Shown: positions 21,535 through 32,009 of the stretch, one piece after another
How the letters are laid out: every line of letters starts with the position of its first letter
Position numbering within the stretch: position 1 is the first letter of the stretch
NCBI GenBank assembly: GCA_012656075.1
Contig: JAAKBF010000403.1
Coordinates: 434,001-498,000, forward strand
Source of the DNA: Phytophthora hibernalis
Lineage: Eukaryota > Oomycota > Peronosporomycetes > Peronosporales > Peronosporaceae
Length of the DNA: 64,000 bases
Reading direction: 5' to 3'
Made by a program: the position numbers and the translations under genes
The notes under the pieces: model-generated
The model's input: the letters and a program-made list of their open reading frames with translations, nothing else
The model's database searches: none
What the model was told of the DNA's origin: nothing

Positions 21535-21905
21535 TGCACGTGAGATTCTGCATTGCGGTTTTGTTCTCCTTTATGACATTACTTATTTTCTGTCCTGCAA
21601 TGATGTCATTATGTATGTTCTGTTGACTTGGAGGCGATGCCATCATTTATGCTGCGTGCAGGCTCCACATAAATACCAATGCCATAGTCGGGACCCCTCC
21701 CTGCCAGTCTCATCAACGACGTCCTCAACTACGGTGAGGAGCACAACCCGGGTTCGATTTTAGCATCACCCCGCTTTCGCTACAATCTCATACCTGAATG
21801 CCGTTGACGTGTAAGGTCAAACGATTAAACTGCACAACGAGCACTTTCAAAATATGGCTACCAATAATTGAAGCAAAAACAATTGATTAATAAGCAAATG
21901 GCTAC
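21535..21905. other. Intergenic, nothing recognised
   Basis: AT-rich with no frame above 50 codons of interest. It forms the left flank of the Ngaro element. Confidence 0.5.
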
Positions 21906-22051
21906 ATGCTCGGCTTCCTCGGACAAGATGTCAAGGAGTGGCAGGACAGAAGAGGAAGGCTTCTTTTTCGGATCGCATGGACTAAATTTAGACGGTAGCT
22001 TGAGCTAGATAGGAGCGCCCGTGCGCACTTCTTCTTTTCTCCGCTCTCGAC
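21906..22051 (+). repeat. Ngaro split repeat A1
   Basis: Starts ATGCTCGGCTTCCTCGG and ends CCGCTCTCGAC; matches 28048-28192. Confidence 0.9.
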
Positions 22052-22120
22052 AGCCTCGAAACCTCGACGACCTTTGGCGCCCATCTTCTCGGACATTTGC
22101 TAAGACTATCGACGACTGAA

Positions 22121-24113
22121 ATGGCCCCAACCGCTCTCTACGCCCTCTTCAAGCCTGATGCACTCGAAACAACGGGCTACGCCTACGGCAAGACAATCTC
22201 GGATGCGCATCAAGGCGTATATGACGTTGAGCGGGTGCCTAGTGGAAGGTGGGAGGACCTCGGGGCTTTTTCGACGCAGCGCGCGGCTACGGAACTAGAG
22301 CGACGCGGGGTAACGGAAGACGAAGCGTTAAGCGGGATGGGCTCCTACGTTGGTAGTGCCTTGTGCTCCCCGTAGGGAAGCCCAAGGTTTGGGACTACGG
22401 AGTGGTGGTAGGTTACACCTGGAGTGACCTCACCAAGTCAGGCAAGCTGCAGGTTACATTCACTGACGGCACGTGTGACCTTGCCTTCGGCGAAGACGAG
22501 TTCCAGGATCTGGCCCTCGAGACGTATGCACTACGTCCATGCCACATGCGAGGAACAGCTGACATCATGCCCGCAGAGATGCGAGAGCTCCACCACGCCG
22601 CTCATGACCACTTCAACGGCGTCGGCCAGCCTGCCCGTCGAAGCTCGGCAACTGTGCTCAAGAAGCTTTCGATGAGCTTGGTGGGCGAGAGTCAAGCTGT
22701 GCCGGTCTACAACCTCGGAAACACCCAGGTCGAGTTCTTGAAGATAGAACCTATTCTGAATTTTGTTTTCTACCAGGACGGCAAGCGACGAGCCCCCGGC
22801 GTCGCAGTGGCTAAATTTTTGTTCGCGCCGCCGGTCGAGACGGGAGCTACCGAGGAATCGAGTCCAATTGACCATCGAGTCACGGATGCTGAACGGATGG
22901 CCCAGCTTTATGACTCTGACGACGATCTGGTACCGGCTGAAACACGTCAAGACGAACCCTGTTTGCCAGGTAGTGCCAAACGGGGACGTGATGAGCCATA
23001 TCTCCAGACGCCTAGAGACCAGGGGAGTTGCGGTTCTCTGCGTTACGAAGACGGCTTGGAGACGACCCTGAGATGGTACAAGATATCGACCAGCTTATCG
23101 TGTTTTGGCAAGCTAATCTGAGTAAGGGAAGCTCCAGCTTCGCACTGTACACAGCGGGGAAGGAATGCAAGTCGCAGTTGACAGACCAAGCCGACAACAA
23201 GGAGCAGTGCACGGAGCCAAGGTAAACGGTAAGTAGTCGCTCTTAGATGTTCAATTGTTTTTGGAGACTATGCAGTCTCAAGCCAAAGACTTCGACTATT
23301 TGCCACACCATGGTGTTGCGCGTGGATTCTTCGCGTGGGATTTTGGGTTTCGGGGCCTATCAGTACGACACTTTGCGCCAATGGATGTGGAGGTAGAAAG
23401 AAACCACTTTTGCCGTTACGATATGACAGATTTTTCGACAAAGAACAAGGTGCCAGAGCCACAGACGCCGGGAGATCTTGCCGATGTTTTAGCGGCCCTG
23501 GAAGTGCTCTCACTGCTGGTGAACGAGATGTATACCAAGGCTGTGGCAGATTTGGTCGATGAGGCTAGACGATTCCTGCTCGTTGTGCGTAAGACGAAGA
23601 CAGTGCAGGGGCCAGAAGCTGTACCAGAATTGGTAGCATGGATTGATGATCGATTTGAAACATTTCGATCATGTCTCGCCCGAGAAGATCTCGAGGCTGC
23701 GGCTGACGTAAAGACTCACTTTCAATCATGAGTCGTACACGCGTGTGGTTCAACGCGTGACCAATCTCAAGGTAGAAGCAGCTCTGAGGACCTCTACACC
23801 CAAACAATCGGCAGCCCGCCAGAAGAAACCCAAGCAGAGAGGATCGAGCTGTAGCGGTCCCCACCAGAGGCGCGTGGTTTCCGTGCCTCAGGGTGTTGTC
23901 GCAGCTTTACCTATTCGAAAAGGTAAAAAGCTCTGTATGAAGTTTCTATCAGTTGATGGTTGTCCTGGCGAGGGCGACACTTGTGTATTCGATTATCGGG
24001 GTCACTTCGTTCCTGCCAAACTTCCCGGTAATGTGAAGAACTTCATCAGCAAGACTTACGGAGGGCTGCGAGACACAAGCTTGATAGGCTCGAGGAATCA
24101 GGTGGAGACGTGA
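22121..24113 (+). CDS. Ngaro ORF1, gag-like protein with C/H zinc site (frame-broken)
   Basis: Starts at ATG 22121 (MAPTALYALFKPDALETTGY), 70 bp after A1. The protein continues through frames beginning about 22363 (GKPKVWDYGVVVGYTWSDL, a possible chromo/Tudor-like barrel), 23040 and 23255 (HHGVARGFFAWDF). The final frame, from about 23745, contains KKLCMKFLSVDGCPGEGDTC, a tyrosine and arginine, then GHF: a CCCH-like zinc site followed by LPGNVKNFISKTYGGL. This region is equivalent to ORF1 of oomycete Ngaro elements and is assumed to bind element RNA. A short intron around 23225-23250 is possible (GGTAAGTAG). Frame changes near 22350, 23040, 23240 and 23740 make the exact product uncertain. 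Confidence 0.6.
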
Positions 24114-24265
24114 AAGGGCCATGAGGTGGGACAGGAGGCATCCACCCTCAGGCCGACTGAGAAGCCTCCACCTCTTGACAAGGGAGAAAATCTCGAGAGC
24201 AAGATACCCGCAGTGATGCCTAGACAAGGCAGAAGCGAGGACGTCCCGCGCCCTGACACTTGCGG

Positions 24266-24590
24266 GTCGGTCGGTTGGCCCAAGGCGACTCAATGTCACC
24301 GAGGGGCCATGTTTCGCCGCTGCAAGATAATTGCAGGCAGGTCGGTTGGCCCAACGTGGTTCCAAGTCACGGAGGGGGCCATGTTTCGCCGCTGCAAGGT
24401 AATTGCAGGCAGGTCGGTTGGCCCAACGTGGCTCCAAGTCACGGAGGGGCGATGTTTTGCCGCTGCAAGGTAATTGCAGGCAGGTCGGTTGGCCCAACGT
24501 GGCTCGTAGTCACGGAGGAGGCGATGTGTTGCCGCTGCAAGATAATTGCAGGCAGGTCGGTCGGTCCGAAGTGGCTCAGCTTCACGAAAT
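24266..24590 (+). repeat. 71-72-bp tandem repeat inside the Ngaro element (~4.5 units)
   Basis: GTCGGTTGGCCC recurs at 24270, 24341, 24413 and 24484, with a variant at 24556 (periods 71, 72, 71, 72). Because 72 = 3 x 24, most units encode a 24-residue repeat (RSVGPTWLQVTEG-AMFRRCKVIAG) in one + frame. It sits between ORF1 and the RT ORF. Confidence 0.85.
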
Positions 24591-24835
24591 AGGCGAAGTT
24601 TTCCCGACGGTGAGCGTGAGAAGGGCGCGAATAAGCGCTCCAGGCTTAGAGACAGACACACGGTGGAATTCACAAGCTTCTCAGTTACCCCCGCGGCCAC
24701 TAGCACGGTATGGGAACCGGCGCGAAAATTCTGACAGCTCGCAAGCAGAATGACTAAGCACACCAAGAAAATCCTCTCCGAAATTGCTGATGCCGCCACA
24801 GTCGACTCGACTGGGGAAGGCCGGATAGCAGAGGT

Positions 24836-26800
24836 GTGATCAGGGCGCCAAAAGGATCGACACGCCAATTGCAACACTTTATTGAGAGAAAACAACAACG
24901 CTACACACTGACGCTCGCCGCGAATGAGAGACTCCTAGTCTTCCAGCAAGGATCAGCTCGAGCGGACCTGGTTTCGATCATGAAGCACTATGGTGTGGCA
25001 CCTCCGACCTCAAGCCCAGTTTCAACATTGTCGAACGGAGCGCTGAAATTTCAGATCGACCGGGCTAAGCAGGTTGCTTATAGTGAGGTGCTTAGGAGGT
25101 CGAGAATGAGCCTCCCGGATTTTATTCGTTTGGTTCGGGGTGAAACATCACAGGACCCGCGGCCTAATAAGGCTTTGTCGATTCCCGACCATTTACCGAG
25201 TTGGCGTACGTACAAATATAAGGAGGAATGGCGCGACATTGTTACCCACGGAGTCAGACCTTCGTGGTCAGCATCGTTTCCGAAGCAGAAACAACCTCCG
25301 CCAAACCACGGATCTGCTTTACGAGCTCTAAACGCAGTGGTCAAGAGTCTTCGAAAGGGCCAAGACGAAGACCGTTATTTAATTCTGGATATTGGGCTGC
25401 TCCCGTCGCTGAATGGCATCACTTGTAGTCCGTTTGGAGCAGTACAGAAAGGAGATGCAGACATTACTGAAGTTGCACGGGTAATTCACGACTTGTCGTG
25501 TCCAAAAGGTGATTCAGTAAACGACCATGCACAGGAGGGTACTTCAATTGAGGTCACTTATGATGGTGCAGCAGTTCTGGCCAGGCGGATATTACGAGTG
25601 GAAGATAGCTCTTCGGGTTCAGCTCGAATGTCCACTGGAGATGTTACAGGGGCTTTTCGCAATATACCCGTAGCAGCTGAGGCCGCAGGCCGATTCGCCG
25701 GAACAATTCCGGAGCTCGGAATTCTCGTAATTGATTTGTCTTGTCCTTTTGGCTGGACAGACTCTCCAAGGCACTACTGGGCAGCAGGAGGGGCGATTGT
25801 CCACTTACACAAAAATGCTGTACCGACTTGGCCTTTTCAACCACGGTCTAGCACGGAAAATTTTGATGGCAAGGCGTGGTGTGATGATCATATTTGTATC
25901 GAGCCGGACATTGGATCTCGGTTGGCCGAGGCAAGTTTATCTCTTCGGACATCAATGGTGACGATTCTGGGTCCTCTCGCGTGTAACGAGGAAAAATTCA
26001 CGCCATGGTTTACGGAGGGCAAGGCTCTCGGTCTTCAGTGGAACCTCAAGTCGATGACGCTATCAATGCCCGCTGACAAAATTGCTAAAGCGCTACAACG
26101 AGTGGGCGCACTGCAATCAGCTACATCTGCATCGAAAACACAGCTCAATAAATTTCTGGGGAGTCTCCGTCACGTAGACACGTGTGTGCGCACGGCTACT
26201 CCATGTTTCCAACGGATCTCGTCACTGGCACGAAATACAACTCGATTTCACCCTTCATTGATTCCAGAGGAGGTTCGGGAGGACCTGCACTGTTTTGCCG
26301 CAATTTTACGAGTTGGAAGATTGAACTCAGTACCGCTGACACGATTCGTCGATGCAAAGGCTCCCGACTACCATATTTACATGGACGCTAGTGATCGTGG
26401 ATTTTGTGCTCTTTGGCCTGCACGCAAGGAATATCTGCCAGTGGAATTTGACGCAGAAGAACGAAAGCTGATCGCAGATTTTAATGCGTCTGTTTCCGAC
26501 GAGTTCAGCATTAATATTCGCGAACTGATGAGTGCAGTGTTTGCGGCTATCGTGTGGGCCTCGCATTGGTCGCAGTCCGGGAAGCACGACCAGGCTCATA
26601 CGAAATTTTGGATTGACAATACTTCTGCTGTGGCGTGGACAAATCGAAGATCAAGTCGAAACCCATTCACTCCGTTATTGCTTCGAATTATCGGCTTTTA
26701 GAAGTGCGCTACAATTTTTATTCGTCGGCGGGTCATATATCTGGTGTCGACAATGTCATGGCAGATGCAGGAAGCAGGGTGTGGCAATCCGAGGAGATGT
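24836..26800 (+). CDS. Ngaro RT and RNase H domains
   Basis: The main frame 24836-26701 has the DIRS-order RT blocks: CSPFGAVQKGD, STGDVTGAFRNIPV (first aspartate), LSCPFGWTDSPRHYW and KAWCDDHICIEPD (the DD of the active site, with C where V is usual). The RNase H follows: YHIYMDASDRGFCAL, then FSINIRELMSAVFAAIVW, then KFWIDNTSAVAWTNRR. Its last helix, AGHISGVDNVMADAGSR, is one base out of frame after 26695. A short in-frame start (MTKHTKKILSEIADAA, 24750) runs into TGA at 24837, so the true N-terminus probably lies there with one base missing. All catalytic acids of RT and RNase H are visible. Confidence 0.85.
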
Positions 26801-26828
26801 CGCGTTCATTTGCTGACACGTCGTTTGC

Positions 26829-27890
26829 TTGGACACAGGTCACAGTCCCGCTGAGCTCAAGAAAACTCTCGAGGCTTTGGGAGCATTTCTCCGAGCGGGG
26901 GCTTTAGCCGACACTTCTCGTGTGCAGTACCGTCGTTCTTGGGATCAGTGGTGGAAGTGGTGCGAGTTCATGGGCTACCATCCATGGCTCGCACGTGACA
27001 AGATCGACGCAAATAATGCGTCGCAGTTGGGTGCGTTTGCGGAGTACCTTTGGCGGTACGGCATGAATCGAGCCGGGGTCGGGAACACCTACACCACTAT
27101 TTGCAGTAAACTGTGTGCGGTGCGCTCGTTTCACAAGCACACAGGCGGATATGATCCGGGTGTCAATGCAGGACACGCGATTTTGTTGCGCGGCATCCGA
27201 CGATTTACGGATCCCGTCCTCAAGCAACAGCCTGTCACCCTCTCGCTTCTCCGGACAATTTTCCGTTTGATCAATTTGCAGCAACCTCGCGGGCAACTTT
27301 TGTGGGGCGGGCTGTTACTTGCCTTCTTTTTCCTTTTGCACAGATCCGAGTATCTTTTATCGGCAGAAAGCATCACCAGTACGTGCTTCGACTGGGAGAT
27401 TTGGTTTTCAAGACGAGAAGGGACAAAAGGTGCGACCAAGGCAAGCAGACGTGGTGGGTATTCGTCTTTTAGGCGCCAAGAAAAATCAGTTTGGGCGTGA
27501 GGAGTTTCGCTACCACAATCGCTCAGGAGACGAAGTACTGTGCCCGGTCGAGGCAGCTCGATGGATCCTGAAAGGGGCTCGAGCATTTGCTACAAAACCT
27601 GACCAGCCCGCCTTATCAACCGGAGTCGCGTCAGGTATAACCGCGGAGGAAGTGACAACTGCGCTCAAACAGGCAGCAAGTGTCGGGGCTTAAATGCTAA
27701 GCTGTATTCAACCCATTCAGTGCGAATTGGAGGAGCCACGGAGCTATTGAACTCGGGAGCAGACCGCCTGGTGATAAAGCTGATGGGCAGGTGGTTGTCG
27801 AATACATTCGAAGGGTATCCCACGTTATCGGCGGCTGGATCGCGGAATTTAGCCAGGTTAATGTGTCGGCTGCCCTGGAATTAGTCGGGT
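26829..27890 (+). CDS. Ngaro tyrosine recombinase (frame-broken)
   Basis: A core-binding domain starts near 26840 (AELKKTLEALGAFLRAG, SRVQYRRSWDQWWKWC). The catalytic domain has the first arginine in FFLLHRSEYLL (about 27345) and VRPRQADVVGIRLLGAKKN. After a break at about 27690 comes YSTHSVRIGGATELLNSGAD with the H-x-x-R pair, then LMGRWLSNTFEGYPTL with the W and the nucleophile tyrosine. All expected R...HxxR...W...Y residues are present. Breaks near 27380 and 27690 prevent a single ORF. It would integrate circular cDNA without duplicating the target. Confidence 0.85.
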
Positions 27891-27990
27891 GCCTAGCGCT
27901 CACGGTACTCCAGCGCGTTTATCGGCTTCGACTTGGGGATGAATTTCGCGGGTTGTGTATCGGCGGTGGTTGGGGGTCACCACTCCACAC

Positions 27991-28048
27991 CCCGAGATGC
28001 AATTGAACACGAAGTTTATTTTCCCCACGAGATTGCGATCATTGAAAA
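27991..28048 (+). repeat. Ngaro split repeat B1
   Basis: CCCGAGATGCAATTGAACAC...ATTGAAAA; repeated at 28199-28256. Confidence 0.9.
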
Positions 28049-28192
28049 TGGTCGGCTTCCTCGGACAAGATGTCAAGGAGTGGCAGGACAGAAGAGGAAG
28101 GCTTCTTTTTCGGATCGCATGGACTAAATTTAGACGGTAGCTCGAGCTAGATAGGAGCGCCCGTGCGCACTTCTTTTTTCTCCGCTCTCGAC
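28048..28192 (+). repeat. Ngaro split repeat A2
   Basis: Matches A1 at 21906-22051; directly abuts B1. Confidence 0.9.
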
Positions 28193-28198
28193 CCACCA

Positions 28199-28256
28199 CC
28201 CGAGATGCAATTGAACACGAAGTTTATTTTCCCCACGAGATTGCGATCATTGAAAA
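28199..28256 (+). repeat. Ngaro split repeat B2
   Basis: Matches B1; marks the right end of the element. Confidence 0.9.
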
Positions 28257-28309
28257 ATACGGTAATTTGCAAATTATTTGCAGTGCAAAAGTTGCAGTTG
28301 CAGCACCAA

Positions 28310-30413
28310 TGGAGCTGCAAAGTGACGGCACGTCCACCGCCGTGAGTACATTCTCTGCTGCGTCTTGGAAGCGTCCGGTGCTTCCCGAGGCCTCGCAGTT
28401 CCCACCCGACGTCATGTTGCACGTGGGTGGCTGCGTCTTCGCGTTGCACGAGGAAGTTTTGCGTATACGCTGGCCCTGGCTACATTTGCAACTGCAAAAG
28501 CTTCGGGGACAGGATAAGACAATTTGCACAGAGTTTCAACTTCAAGTACAGGTTAAGGACCCGGATAAGAATTCTAAAGCAGGTTCTGCAGTGTGTCCAC
28601 TGCAAACCATCACGTTGCTCAAGCCCCTACAGTACACCAAGTGTTTGGCTCAAGAACATCAACGTAATCACATGGAGGACGAAGATTCCAGCATTTGCAG
28701 CGAAGAAATTATTGCAATTGATATGGGTAAGAAGAGACGAAGGAGGTCTCTGGGACACAAGGGTAAAAAGAGAGGAAGGACCCTTTTTGATATGGATGTG
28801 GTTATGGTTGAAAAGCCACACGAAGTGACTCATTTAGAGCTGCTTGGAGCAGAAGCTATGGCTATAGTGCCTGTGATTGAGTACGTGTACACGTTCAAGG
28901 TGCGACTACTGCACGATTCAAGCGCGAGACAAACTTTGAAATTGGCCCAGTGGGTCGGCATGGGGGACCGTATTCGATACTCGTGTCTGCGTGTTGCTGT
29001 TAGACAAGTGACGTTGGATTCGTGGATGGAGCTGCTGGTGGCGTCTGCTGCGTTGAAGAAACAAGACATGAGGAGAAAAGTCTGCGACCGGTTAGTGGAC
29101 TTTTGTATGCGTTGCAACCAGTGCAGTACCAAGAAGCAATGGAGAAGATTAAACCTGTGTGGATTCAGGTGATTGACGACCACGATATGCTGATACGCGT
29201 GGTGGTCGCCTTGATTAACAACGTGCGTCTTGCCGGGTTTTGGAGGAACTTACTGGATGCACTGGTTAAATGGCTTAAGCTGAAGTTTGAGTCACCACAA
29301 CTACCCTCACTGCGAGTCATCCACCAGCATTTTGTTACTGATTGGGAGCCGTTTGTGGAGTTGTCTCGCGTCGAGTGCTTCACAAATACTTCCAGCGTCA
29401 ATTCTGTGCCGCTGCATGTGACGCTGTATGAGTTCGGCGAGTTTGTCCTACAGGCGTGTATTAATGCTACTGGTTCGTCACCGCTCTTGTGGCGTGTTAT
29501 TCGCTGTTCGTCACCCAACTTCTTCTCTGAAGACCCTGAGGAGGTGGTGGATTCAGACGCACTAGCTAACGACCCTGAGTTCTGGATCCGAGGCCAACTA
29601 GTCGTCAAGTACCAACCTGCCAATCGAGGTGGCGGTGTCGTGACTGAAGAAACGCGAATCGAGTACCAGCATTCGCGTCATCAGTATTGCAAGTGGAAGA
29701 CACTTGTATCTCCAACCCCATCAACAACAGTTCGGACGACCAGTCCGCGTGACGAAGGCTGGGTGTACTATGAGGACCCGGTGCATAATTACTACCGCCG
29801 GACTGTGTGTACCGTCAGCGGCAAACTGTTCTTGTGGGGCAACCCAATCTGCAGTCTGTACCATCAGTTACTTCAGACGACTTTGTTCTACAGTGCACCA
29901 ACCAACGTGGGGTCGGAAGTCGCCGACATCCTCATCGTGTCGGAGATGCAGAAACTTCCTGCAGATACGTTGATCCTGGTGCTCTGCAGCGATCGTCTGC
30001 GGGTGCCTGAGGGCGAGAAAACGATATTGCGCTGTTTAAACAAGATGGTGTTTGGTCTGGACGTTTTCCACCTCGGGACTGACGCTCAGCTGCCTCGACC
30101 ATACAGCGGTCGCATTGAGGACGTCACCAGACTCTACCGATGTGTACGTTGGTGTTTCGTCCCGGTGGACGACATCATGCAGGTGTTGAGGTGGTCATCT
30201 CGCGAGTTGAAGCTATACGAGATCATCGTCGAGAGTTTGCGAGACCCCAACAGGTCCCGAAAGCGTCGACGTCCATTTGGCTGGCGAAAGTTCCGGGACG
30301 CGTACATGACGAACGAAACGAATCTCAGCGAGTTCGAAATCGAGGCCGGCGATTTGCACCTCGCACCCAACGGAGCCGCCGCACTCACCGCACACAGTCC
30401 TTCCTTTCGGTAG
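28310..30413 (+). CDS. BTB/POZ and BACK-like protein (one frame break)
   Basis: ATG 28310 (MELQSDGTSTAV) opens a protein of about 700 residues without introns. A BTB fold begins at about residue 32 (FPPDVMLHVGGCVFALHEEV). It is interrupted by about 110 residues of charged linker (KKRRRRSLGHKGKKRGR at about 28733) and resumes at HLELLGAEAMAIVPVIEYVY through LKLAQWVGMGDRIRYSCLRV. A BACK-like helical segment follows (SWMELLVASAALKKQDMRRK; PVQYQEAMEKIKPVW). The C-terminal half has no family I recognise and ends in a basic patch (NRSRKRRRPFGWRKFRD). One base is missing near 29100. BTB-BACK proteins are often adaptors for CUL3 ubiquitin ligases, but that role is inferred. The usual promoter region has been replaced by the end of the Ngaro element. 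Confidence 0.7.
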
Positions 30414-30990
30414 GCGACGCATTGAACTGTAGACTGAAGCAAGAGCTAGCAAAAGTATGTATCGAATTGACATCGTAATCAGCGACAGTGGTCAACTTGG
30501 TCAGCAGAAAATCAACCTTGTCCACATGCACGGTAGAGGTCCGCATACAACGTGGAAGACGGTATGCTGACATGGAATGGAATGGACCCATGCGGCTGGC
30601 ATCTACAGCTGTGACCGCCAGCAGCATTTGGCTACAGCACGCCTGGATTTACCTGGGAGTCCACTTTACCCAAACCGATTGGGTAGAGTCGCCTACCTGA
30701 ACGTTACCAGGGTTTGGTCCAAACCACGCCGCGTTGACATGTAAATACGAGCACAATCAACCTCTGAGACGCGAGTCAAACGCAGGTCGGATTCTCAAGG
30801 ACATGCACGAGGGACCTGGATTATCCAGGGATAGTCAACTGCGAAAATGGGCTAAATGTGCCCAAATCCCAAAATGCGCAGTCCCTCCTCCATAAACAAG
30901 CCCGTTAGAACCTCACTCCCGCCACAAAGTTGCACAGTTTTGGCCCAACTGTACCCAAACACCTGATCGGACAGTCCAGCACCGCAATTC
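30414..30990. other. Intergenic, no gene seen
   Basis: Only short frames; a plain intergenic spacer leading to the promoter at 30991. Confidence 0.5.
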
Positions 30991-31006
30991 CCTCATTCCC
31001 CGATTT
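30991..31006 (+). promoter_or_regulatory. Oomycete INR+FPR-like core promoter
   Basis: CCTCATTCCCCGATTT fits the initiator (TCATTYY) plus flanking region (WTTY), 56 bp upstream of ATG 31047. Confidence 0.7.
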
Positions 31007-31046
31007 GCGCTCCAGCACACAAGCGGCTCAATCGAAAACCTCAACC

Positions 31047-31823
31047 ATGACGTCCAAGCTTCATCCTCTACTGCTCTTAACGCTGTGCGCGTCCATGGTC
31101 TTCGCCCAGGATTCCGACTCTGCGTCTCTGCGTGGATCCTCCTCCTCTTCTGACGGCATCGTGGAGAACATCTCGGACACCATCCAAGTCGGTCCCAGTA
31201 TCGCTGCTGTCATCGCCATCGTGGGAGGTCTCGCCATGGCTTCGTGTGGCTACAAACTGCTGCGTCCCACTATGTTCGCCTGTGGGTTCCTCGTGGGTGG
31301 GTACATTGTGTCGGCCGTCGTACTGTACGCAGTGGACGGCCAGTCGTACGAGCGGACAGCTTTCTGGGTGGGCTTCCTTATTGGCGGCCTCATCGTAGGC
31401 TCGTTAGTGGTCTCCATCTACAATGCAGGCATCTTCCTCATTGGAGCAGCGGGTGGCGTCTTCCTCGCTACGATTATCAACGCCAGTTTCGGCTACAGGA
31501 TCTACCCGAACGACCCCACTACAGGACTCCTTATTCTGGCCATTGTACTGGGTCTCATCTGTGGTCTTTTGGCCTTCAAGATCGAGAGATTGGCCATTAT
31601 TGTGGCTACAGCATTGGTGGGAGCTGTGGTGCTGGTGAACGGAGCGGGCTACTTTATCGGAGACTTCCCTCGGCTTACGGACATCAAGGACTACCGCTAC
31701 AAGGACGAGGACGGAGACTACGTGTACGACATCCCCCAGGCGTGGTGGGGCTACCTTGTCGCCATCCTCGTGGCGTTTTTGCTGGGACTTACTATCCAGA
31801 TCAAGAAGACGGGCAAGAAGTAA
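31047..31823 (+). CDS. TMEM198/DUF4203-type multipass membrane protein
   Basis: The protein has 258 residues and no introns or frame breaks. A signal peptide (MTSKLHPLLLLTLCASMVFA) precedes a short Ser-rich lumenal segment. About seven hydrophobic helices follow, starting near SIAAVIAIVGGLAMASCGY. They alternate with small-residue motifs such as GFLVGGYIVSAVVLY, GFLIGGLIVGSLVV and AGIFLIGAAGGVFLATI, which is the DUF4203/TMEM198 pattern. A polar loop (DIKDYRYKDEDGDYVYDIPQ) precedes the last helix, and the tail ends in KKTGKK, a possible ER-retrieval-like dilysine. In animals TMEM198 takes part in Wnt/LRP6 signalling; the oomycete role is unknown. ATG 31047 is chosen because it begins the signal peptide and follows the core promoter. 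Confidence 0.85.
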   Translation: MTSKLHPLLLLTLCASMVFAQDSDSASLRGSSSSSDGIVENISDTIQVGPSIAAVIAIVGGLAMASCGYKLLRPTMFACGFLVGGYIVSAVVLYAVDGQSYERTAFWVGFLIGGLIVGSLVVSIYNAGIFLIGAAGGVFLATIINASFGYRIYPNDPTTGLLILAIVLGLICGLLAFKIERLAIIVATALVGAVVLVNGAGYFIGDFPRLTDIKDYRYKDEDGDYVYDIPQAWWGYLVAILVAFLLGLTIQIKKTGKK

Positions 31824-32009
31824 CCAGGTTGGTGTTCAACTCTATTAGCCACGAGGTCCTAGTAACGCAAAGGAATCGCGCACTTTTGACTGTTCAGCAC
31901 GTGATTTCGAGCTTTGGTGGACTGTACAGATGGACGCACGTGCAGACTTGACTACAGATGGAGAGCCACGTCGGTTGGCCACGGTCTCTTCGTGAAGGGC
32001 TCTTTTAAC

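Larger units (their letters stand above)
21906..28256 (+). mobile_element. Ngaro-type (DIRS order) tyrosine-recombinase retrotransposon
   Basis: The element has the split-direct-repeat architecture of Ngaro elements: A1 (21906-22051), coding body, B1 (27991-28048), A2 (28048-28192), B2 (28199-28256). A1 and A2 differ only by a few bases, and B1 and B2 are almost identical. Inside, in order, are a gag-like ORF with a C/H zinc site, a 72-bp minisatellite, RT, RNase H and a tyrosine recombinase; there is no protease or integrase. No target-site duplication is evident, as expected for recombinase-mediated insertion. Several one-base frame breaks interrupt the ORFs. The right end lies 53 bp before the ATG of the BTB gene. 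Confidence 0.9.

Noticed and set aside
23225..23255. Ngaro ORF1 intron instead of a frame break
   Set aside because: A GGTAAGTAG donor-like word exists, but no convincing acceptor lies at a normal distance; left as uncertain rather than called.
24266..24590. CRISPR-like array (regular 72-bp spacing)
   Set aside because: The whole unit, not just a short repeat, is conserved and there are no unique spacers; it is a tandem minisatellite inside a retrotransposon of a eukaryote.
30930..31046. Upstream in-frame start for the TMEM198-like gene
   Set aside because: It would place the core promoter inside the coding region and bury the signal peptide; ATG 31047 fits better.
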